A stretch of 64,000 nucleotides of DNA from Natronomonas salina. GTDB lineage: Archaea > Halobacteriota > Halobacteria > Halobacteriales > Haloarculaceae. This document shows positions 59,560-64,000 of this stretch, in pieces. Numbering within the stretch: the stretch's first letter is position 1; each line of letters opens with the position of its first letter. The stretch lies in contig NZ_CP058335.1 in assembly GCF_013391105.1 (NCBI RefSeq), positions 3,224,001 to 3,288,000 of the forward strand, read 5' to 3'. Position numbers and translations under genes: made by a program. The notes under the pieces were generated by a model that saw nothing but the letters and a program-made list of their open reading frames with translations, had not been told where the DNA came from and did not search any database.

Positions 59560-60324
59560 TCAGCGACCGATCGTCCCCTGTCGCGTGATCGGGGCGTCGG
59601 GGTCGATGACGAACGCGACGATGGTCGAGTCCTCGATTGCGGTGACGGGTACGTCGCTGTCTCCCATAACGAGCGCGCTCTCGGTGTACCCCACGCGCTC
59701 CGCACCGACGTCGACCGCTCCCTCGAAGACGTACAGATACGTGTGCCAGCCCGACCGTGACGGGAGCGTGGTCGTGGCGCCGGACGCGAGTCGGCAGTCG
59801 TAGAGGTGGACGTCGTTGCGGACCGACAGCGGGGCGTCGGTCCCCTCGGGACCGAACAGGTGCCGCCACTCGTTGGCAACGGGGTCGGGGATCGGTTCGT
59901 ACTGGATGCCCGGTTCGAGGTCGAGACTGTGCGGACGGACGAAGATCTGGAGCATCCGCAGCGGCGGGTCGTCGGCGAGCGTCTCCTCGGCGTGCCAGAA
60001 GCCGCTGCCGGCATTCATCACCATCAGGTGCTCGGCGTCCGTCACGAGTTCGTTGCCCTGGCGGTCGTCGTGACGCATCACCCCGTCCGGGACCCACGAG
60101 ATGATCTCCTCGTTGCGGTGCTGGTGCATCCGGATGCGCGTCCCTGGGTCCATGAACGACTCGACGACGGTCGCGAGCGGCCCGTAGCCGTGGTCGTCGT
60201 GGTCGGGGACCGCTCGACCGGGGAAGTCGAGGTGGATCCGGAACTTCCCCTGGTTCTGCGAGACGTCCGTACGCGGTGCTGTGTAGATACGAGGCTGCGT
60301 CTGCGCCGAGGGCGATTCGTCCAT
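59560..60324 (-). CDS. Pirin-family cupin protein
   Basis: This 254-residue bicupin has metal ligands in 'TRIRMHQHRNEEIISWVPDG', a third His in 'HDDRQGN'-adjacent 'VMRHDD' and 'SGFWHAEETL', matching the pirin pattern in which His and Glu residues hold a metal in the N-terminal cupin. Pirins include quercetinase-like enzymes and redox-sensitive regulators. The start is ATG 60324, with a TATA-like 'CCCATATACC' (60348-60357). It is downstream of crtB on the same strand, separated by 117 bases with its own promoter. Confidence 0.88.
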   Translation of the reverse strand: MDESPSAQTQPRIYTAPRTDVSQNQGKFRIHLDFPGRAVPDHDDHGYGPLATVVESFMDPGTRIRMHQHRNEEIISWVPDGVMRHDDRQGNELVTDAEHLMVMNAGSGFWHAEETLADDPPLRMLQIFVRPHSLDLEPGIQYEPIPDPVANEWRHLFGPEGTDAPLSVRNDVHLYDCRLASGATTTLPSRSGWHTYLYVFEGAVDVGAERVGYTESALVMGDSDVPVTAIEDSTIVAFVIDPDAPITRQGTIGR

Positions 60325-60347
60325 TGCCCTGTCGTAGCCTCTCGGCC

Positions 60348-60357
60348 GGTATATGGG
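60348..60357 (-). promoter_or_regulatory. TATA-like box of the pirin gene
   Basis: On the minus strand 'CCCATATACC' lies 24-33 bases before the ATG at 60324. Confidence 0.55.
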
Positions 60358-60441
60358 TTCTGCGTGTCGGTGCTCGACACGGGAGCGTTCATAGATCTGC
60401 GCCCCGGTTGCATTCTACATCTCCTGCCTTTGTCGTCCCTC

Positions 60442-61443
60442 TCAACTCGATTGCGGTCGGCCCGAGTCCCGTAGCGGGGCCTCGCTGGTGGTCGTCTCCT
60501 CCGCCAACCGAGACCCGGTACTTCGACCGCTGGGGGCCGTTTCCGGTACCGCGCTCACGGCCTCGAAGACCGCCTCCGGGTCGTGGGACCGGCGCCAGTG
60601 GTACCAGGTCCGGGCCGCCAGTGCGAGCCGCCGGGCCGTCGACAGCGACGGCGTCTGCGAGACGACGTCGTACCCCTGCCGCCGGATGAGGCGGTGGTGC
60701 TCCGCGTAGAGGACCGCGGCGAGCAAGACGCCGAACTGGACGTCCTCGGGGAGGTAGCGGATACCCGCGACGCCCTCGCGGTAGCGGGCCTCGGTCCGCT
60801 CGAGTTCCTCGCGGATGACGTCAGCCATCCCCTCGGAGAACGTCAGCGACTCGACGGCCGCGTGATCGACGCCGTGCCGCTGCAGCGTCTCGCGGGGCAG
60901 GTAGATCCGGTCGTACTCCGCGACGTCTTCGCGGACGTCCCGCAGGAAGTTGGTGAGCTGGAACGCCTCGGCGAGTGCCGCGGCGTGGGGCCGCGCCGCC
61001 GGGTCGAGGTCCGGCGCGAACACGTCCAGCAGGAGGTGCGCCACGGCGACGGACGAGCCCCGAAGGTACTCGTCGAGTTCGGCGGCGGTGTCGTACCGGT
61101 CCTGTTCGAGGTCCCGCGCCATGGCGTCGAGGAAGATATCGATCTCGCGGTCGTCCAGGTCGTGGGCCTCCCGGACCGCCGCGAACGCCTCGAGGGCCTC
61201 GCCGGTCGGTTCGCGCTCGCCGAGTGCCTGGGCGCGGACGGCCGCGAGGTCGCGACGCTGGTCGGCGACCGACGACGGGTCGGGGTCGTCGACCACGTCG
61301 TCGGCGACCCGGAAGAACGCGTACAGCGCGTACGTCGGGAGCCGGGCCCGTTCGGGGAGCAGTCGCGTCGCGAGGTGGAACGTCCGACCGGTGCGTCGCT
61401 GGATCGCCTTCGCAGTGTCGATCCGGGGTAGCTGAGGTGTCAT
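60442..61443 (-). CDS. crtB: Phytoene synthase
   Basis: This 333-residue squalene/phytoene synthase joins two geranylgeranyl diphosphates to phytoene, the first step of bacterioruberin and retinal carotenoids. The first Asp-rich motif is 'FFRVADDVVDDPDP' (D48-D53), the second 'TNFLRDVREDVAEYDRIYLP'. A 30-residue polar tail follows the domain. The start is ATG 61443, only nine bases beyond a 9-bp-stem hairpin (61452-61472) and 67 bases after the LOV-Bat gene on the same strand. Cotranscription with that regulator is likely. No other carotenoid gene is nearby. Confidence 0.94.
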   Translation of the reverse strand: MTPQLPRIDTAKAIQRRTGRTFHLATRLLPERARLPTYALYAFFRVADDVVDDPDPSSVADQRRDLAAVRAQALGEREPTGEALEAFAAVREAHDLDDREIDIFLDAMARDLEQDRYDTAAELDEYLRGSSVAVAHLLLDVFAPDLDPAARPHAAALAEAFQLTNFLRDVREDVAEYDRIYLPRETLQRHGVDHAAVESLTFSEGMADVIREELERTEARYREGVAGIRYLPEDVQFGVLLAAVLYAEHHRLIRRQGYDVVSQTPSLSTARRLALAARTWYHWRRSHDPEAVFEAVSAVPETAPSGRSTGSRLAEETTTSEAPLRDSGRPQSS

Positions 61444-61451
61444 GGGTCGAT

Positions 61452-61472
61452 GGGTGCGTCGTCGACGCACCC
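61452..61472 (-). promoter_or_regulatory. Perfect hairpin/palindrome just before crtB
   Basis: GGGTGCGTC-GTC-GACGCACCC: a 9-bp perfect stem with a 3-base loop, starting nine bases upstream of the crtB ATG. In RNA it could act as leader hairpin affecting crtB translation or as attenuator after the regulator gene; in DNA it could be an operator. Confidence 0.5.
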
Positions 61473-61510
61473 TGAGTTACCAGTCTCGGACGGATACCGG
61501 GGATGCCTTA

Positions 61511-63106
61511 CTAGTAAGTGTGTGGCGCGGTCCCCTCGAGGAGTGCTGCGAACACCTTCCGTTCGGCGGCCCGGAGGTGCTGATGGAACGTCGCCCGGGA
61601 GATCCCCATCATGTTCGCGAGCTCGTCACCGGAGACTGTCCGCTGCTGGTCGTAGTACCCGCTGAAGAAGGCGCTCCGCAGGGCCGTCGCCTGGCGCTCG
61701 GTGAGGGCCGCCTCGTGAGCGGCGCCGAACGCCGACTGCGTTGATGGCCGCTGGTCTGACTCACGGTGGGCGAGCAGTTCGACGTCCTCGTACCGGTCCT
61801 CCAGGAGTTCGAGGATGACGCGACCCCCGATCTCGGCGGGGATCACGACCTCGAGTTCCCCGACGCCCCGCTCGGCCGTCAGCGAGCGGAGTTCCCCGCC
61901 ACGTTCGGCGATGCGCTCGACGACCGACCCGGGCGCGAGCCGGAGCTCTACCAGTGTCGAGTCCTCACCGCCGACGCGGGCGGCCGACTCCACGTCGTCG
62001 ACGTCTACTGCCGACTCGGCCGGCGGTCCCGGGCCGCCGACAGCGTCGACGAAGAGCCGAAGGCCGGCGTCTCCGCTAGCGGCGGCGCCGCGGTAGTCGA
62101 GTCGACAGTCCCAGGCGTCGGCCAGCGCGACTGGGAAGAACGCCCGGTCCGCGATCGAGAACTCGAGTTCGACGACGTCGTCCGCCGCGAGCGCCCGGCG
62201 GTTCTGGACCGCGTTCACCGCGGTCGCCATGCTCCGCCCGACCGCCTCCAGCACCACCCGTTCGCGTTCGTCGAGCGCGTCCGCCGTGACCCCTCTGACC
62301 ACCAGGACGCCGTAAATCGCGTCGCCGTACACGAGCGGGACGGCGGCCAGGGCGCCGTCCGACGTGTCGGACCCGAAACGGGAGCCCTCGCCGGTCTCGG
62401 TGGTCACCACGGTCCGATCACGGTACGCACGGGCGGCCGCTGAGGTGCCGTCTAACTCGAGGGTCTGTTCGTCGAGCGAACCGTCGAAGCCGGCCGCAGC
62501 GGCGGTGACGAGGACCTCCCGGGCCAGGTCCGGCTCGCCGATCCAGGCCGCCGCGTAGGCGTCCGTCGCCGCGATCCGTTCGACGATCGCGCGCTCGGTC
62601 TCCCGGCGGTCGACACCGTGCATCAATAGCTCGGTCACGTCGGCGAGTAACCCGTTGATCCGGTCGACCAGCCGATCGAGGCGCTCGCGCTCGTCCGCCA
62701 GCGCCAGCTGGGCCTCCTTCCGCCGCGTGACGTCCACCTGGAAGCCAACGTAGTTCGTCACCTCGCTGTCGGCGTCTCGGAGCGGCGCGACTGTCACTTC
62801 GTTCCAGAACGGCTCCCCGTCGCTACGGTAGTTGACGAGTTCGACGGTGACCGGCCTGGCTGCCTCGATCGCCGACCGGAGTTCCGCGACTGCCGACGGG
62901 TCGGTCCGTTCGCCCTGGAGGAACCGGCAGTTCCGGCCGAGCACGGCTTCCCGCGAGTAGCCCGTGAGACGCTCGAATGCGTCGTTGACGTAGACCAGCG
63001 GGTTGTCCTCGCGGCGAGGGTCCGAGATCGTGATGCCGACCGGCGCCTCGTCCATCGCACGCTCCTTCAGCTCGAAGGCCACGTCGCGGGACTCCTCCTG
63101 CGGCAT
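61511..63106 (-). CDS. LOV-domain Bat-type transcriptional regulator
   Basis: This 531-residue regulator has an N-terminal PAS domain (about 15-130) with the complete LOV photoreceptor signature: 'LGRNCRFLQGERTDP' with photoactive Cys60, 'VNYRSDGEPFWNEV' (N92, N102) and 'YVGFQVDVT' (Q123). A coiled linker, a GAF domain (about 155-310), a Bat domain (about 315-460) and an HTH-10 ('SGYYDQQRTVSGDELANMMG', 'ISRATFHQHLRAAERKVFAA') follow. It should bind FMN and respond to blue light. The start is ATG 63106. crtB follows 67 bases downstream; in Halobacterium bat also sits near crtB1, with bop and brp. A light-driven carotenoid activator is inferred. Confidence 0.92.
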   Translation of the reverse strand: MPQEESRDVAFELKERAMDEAPVGITISDPRREDNPLVYVNDAFERLTGYSREAVLGRNCRFLQGERTDPSAVAELRSAIEAARPVTVELVNYRSDGEPFWNEVTVAPLRDADSEVTNYVGFQVDVTRRKEAQLALADERERLDRLVDRINGLLADVTELLMHGVDRRETERAIVERIAATDAYAAAWIGEPDLAREVLVTAAAAGFDGSLDEQTLELDGTSAAARAYRDRTVVTTETGEGSRFGSDTSDGALAAVPLVYGDAIYGVLVVRGVTADALDERERVVLEAVGRSMATAVNAVQNRRALAADDVVELEFSIADRAFFPVALADAWDCRLDYRGAAASGDAGLRLFVDAVGGPGPPAESAVDVDDVESAARVGGEDSTLVELRLAPGSVVERIAERGGELRSLTAERGVGELEVVIPAEIGGRVILELLEDRYEDVELLAHRESDQRPSTQSAFGAAHEAALTERQATALRSAFFSGYYDQQRTVSGDELANMMGISRATFHQHLRAAERKVFAALLEGTAPHTY

Positions 63107-63108
63107 AC

Positions 63109-63122
63109 CCGGTCTAGACCGG
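63109..63122. promoter_or_regulatory. Perfect 14-bp palindrome before the LOV-Bat start
   Basis: CCGGTCTAGACCGG is fully symmetric and ends two bases before the regulator's ATG. With the TATA-like box at 63193-63200 it lies in a roughly 60-base leader. It is a candidate operator, perhaps autoregulatory. Confidence 0.5.
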
Positions 63123-63192
63123 AAACGGCCAAGAACGTTCGCACGGCTCCCGTGGGATACCGACCCATCGTCCCGGTGAGTCACGCAGAAAG

Positions 63193-63200
63193 CTTATACG
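63193..63200 (-). promoter_or_regulatory. TATA-like box of the LOV-Bat/crtB unit
   Basis: On the minus strand 'CGTATAAG' lies 87-94 bases before the ATG at 63106, implying a leader of about 60 bases that includes the palindrome. No gene is supported in 63201-63415. Confidence 0.45.
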
Positions 63201-63415
63201 AAACTCGCCTCCCGGTACAGGTAACCGCGCCGAGGAAATGACCGTCGCGTGGAACACCACGGCGGCGGACCGGGTAGGGGTACACGGCGGCGCGGGCCGA
63301 CTCGGATTTTTCACGGTGGCCGGCATCGCCGACTGTCCAACCGGAGAATCAGTAGAATTGACGTCGTCGGAACGACCGACTGGTTCCGTGCACCTACTCG
63401 TCCGAGCGGCGGATC

Positions 63416-64000
63416 TCAGTCCTCTTCCGCCGATAGCTGTTCGAGGACGGCGGCTGGCATCTGTTCGCGCATCTCCTCGGGGATGCCGTCGGGGCCGTCG
63501 GGGATCGAGGGGATGTCCATCGTGTCGTCCAGGCCGGGGTCGAATAGCTGGAGGGCGGTGTTGATGGTCGACCAGTCGTCGTTCTCGGCGGCGTCCCGGA
63601 GGCTCTGGGTCGGCGCCGAGAGCAGCTGGCCGACGAGGGCGTCGGCCATCGACTCGAGGATCTCGCGCTGCTCGTCGGTCACCTCGCCGTCGGTCTCGGC
63701 TTCCAGCTTCGCGACCGCGGTGCGGAGCTCGCGGGCCTTCATCCGTTCTGCGCCCTCGTACATCGCGGCGATGACCTGGTCGGCGCGCTTGCGCTTGTAC
63801 TGGCTGATGAGGTGGTCGAACTCCTCGTCGATCATCGCCTCGACGGCCTCGGCGGCCTCGCGGCGCTGCTCGCGCGTGCGGTCGGTGACCGCCTCGATGG
63901 CGTCGAGGTCGCGGACTGTCACGCCGTCGACGTCGTCGGCCCCCGGGGCGACATCCCGCGGCTGGGCGATGTCGATGACGAGCGTCTCGCCGGCGTCGGC
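63416..64000 (-). CDS. hemA: Glutamyl-tRNA reductase, C-terminal part
   Basis: The frame is open to the window edge, so the 5' part lies beyond 64000. The visible 194 codons begin 'ADAGETLVIDIAQPRDVAPG', the end of the NADPH-binding domain of HemA ('DIAQPRD' family pattern). They continue into the helical dimerisation domain, 'EEFDHLISQYKRKRADQVIA' and 'VTDEQREILESMADALVGQL', followed by an acidic haloarchaeal tail with 'SIPDGPDGIPEEMREQMPAA'. The enzyme reduces glutamyl-tRNA to glutamate semialdehyde for tetrapyrrole synthesis. Confidence 0.88.
   Translation of the reverse strand, partial: ADAGETLVIDIAQPRDVAPGADDVDGVTVRDLDAIEAVTDRTREQRREAAEAVEAMIDEEFDHLISQYKRKRADQVIAAMYEGAERMKARELRTAVAKLEAETDGEVTDEQREILESMADALVGQLLSAPTQSLRDAAENDDWSTINTALQLFDPGLDDTMDIPSIPDGPDGIPEEMREQMPAAVLEQLSAEED

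Noticed and set aside
1-64000. tRNA or rRNA genes and CRISPR arrays
   Set aside because: No cloverleaf with a GGTTCGAATCC-type T arm in a gene-free gap, no rRNA-like block and no regularly spaced direct repeats were seen by eye; a tRNAscan- or CRISPR-finder-type run would be decisive.

Overview
The window comes from a haloarchaeon (class Halobacteria). The evidence is high G+C, acidic proteins, mostly leaderless genes with a TATA-like box 25-35 bases before the start codon, archaeal information-processing genes (aIF2-gamma, Rpo7, Spt4, eS24, eS27, PAN, fused Kae1-Bud32, class I LysRS), a DUF7123-type protein and two bacterio-opsin-activator (Bat) type regulators. Family or genus cannot be assigned from sequence reading alone.

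Layout. 0-3.3 kb: a membrane-anchored arylsulfotransferase-like propeller, a DUF5787-like protein and a HAD hydrolase, all on the minus strand. 3.3-8.5 kb: the archaeal super-operon eif2g - PIN - rpo7 - spt4 - dephospho-CoA kinase - rps24e - rps27ae - kae1/bud32. 8.5-14.3 kb: hisS, truA, pepF and pan. 14.4-20.8 kb: a Tat-exported propeller, an ITPase, a membrane glycosyltransferase next to a flippase-like protein, a PIN-like protein overlapped by a 30-residue microprotein, and a MOT1-like transporter. 21-27.6 kb: a TrkA-N protein, a PP-loop protein, pdcd5, a response regulator, rps19e, a second flippase-like protein, thiL, an M50 protease and a small DUF7123-type protein. 27.7-33.1 kb: a MobB-like/MoaE fusion, pyrH, lysS, a DUF5817-like protein and hmgA. 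33.2-43.7 kb: a DUF4397 protein, an amidohydrolase, the nadABC operon, a PspA homologue with a membrane protein, a thioesterase and thrS.

43.7-47.1 kb and 54-59.5 kb look like accessory DNA: lower G+C, lipoproteins, an interrupted gene, an ABC-2 permease without an ATPase, and small cysteine-rich ORFs or remnants. Between them lie a four-PAS histidine kinase with an N-terminal winged helix, gdh with a small zinc-ribbon gene, and a 933-residue Bat-type regulator. The last 4 kb hold pirin, phytoene synthase (crtB), a Bat-type regulator whose PAS domain has the full LOV photoreceptor signature, and the 3' part of hemA.

The most promising target is the LOV-Bat/crtB pair at 60.4-63.2 kb. The regulator has every residue expected of a flavin-cysteinyl blue-light sensor. 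It lies directly upstream of a carotenoid gene, with a perfect 14-bp palindrome before its own start codon and a 9-bp-stem hairpin before crtB. No bop or brp gene is present in the window, which suggests light-responsive carotenoid control separate from bacteriorhodopsin. Other leads are the PIN/microprotein overlap, the cluster of CxC/CxxC micro-ORFs at 57.7-58.3 kb, a REP-like hairpin absorbed into the nadB reading frame, and several palindromes at promoters (pan, nadA and the 130-residue gene at 15.5 kb). I saw no tRNA, rRNA, CRISPR array or intact insertion sequence.
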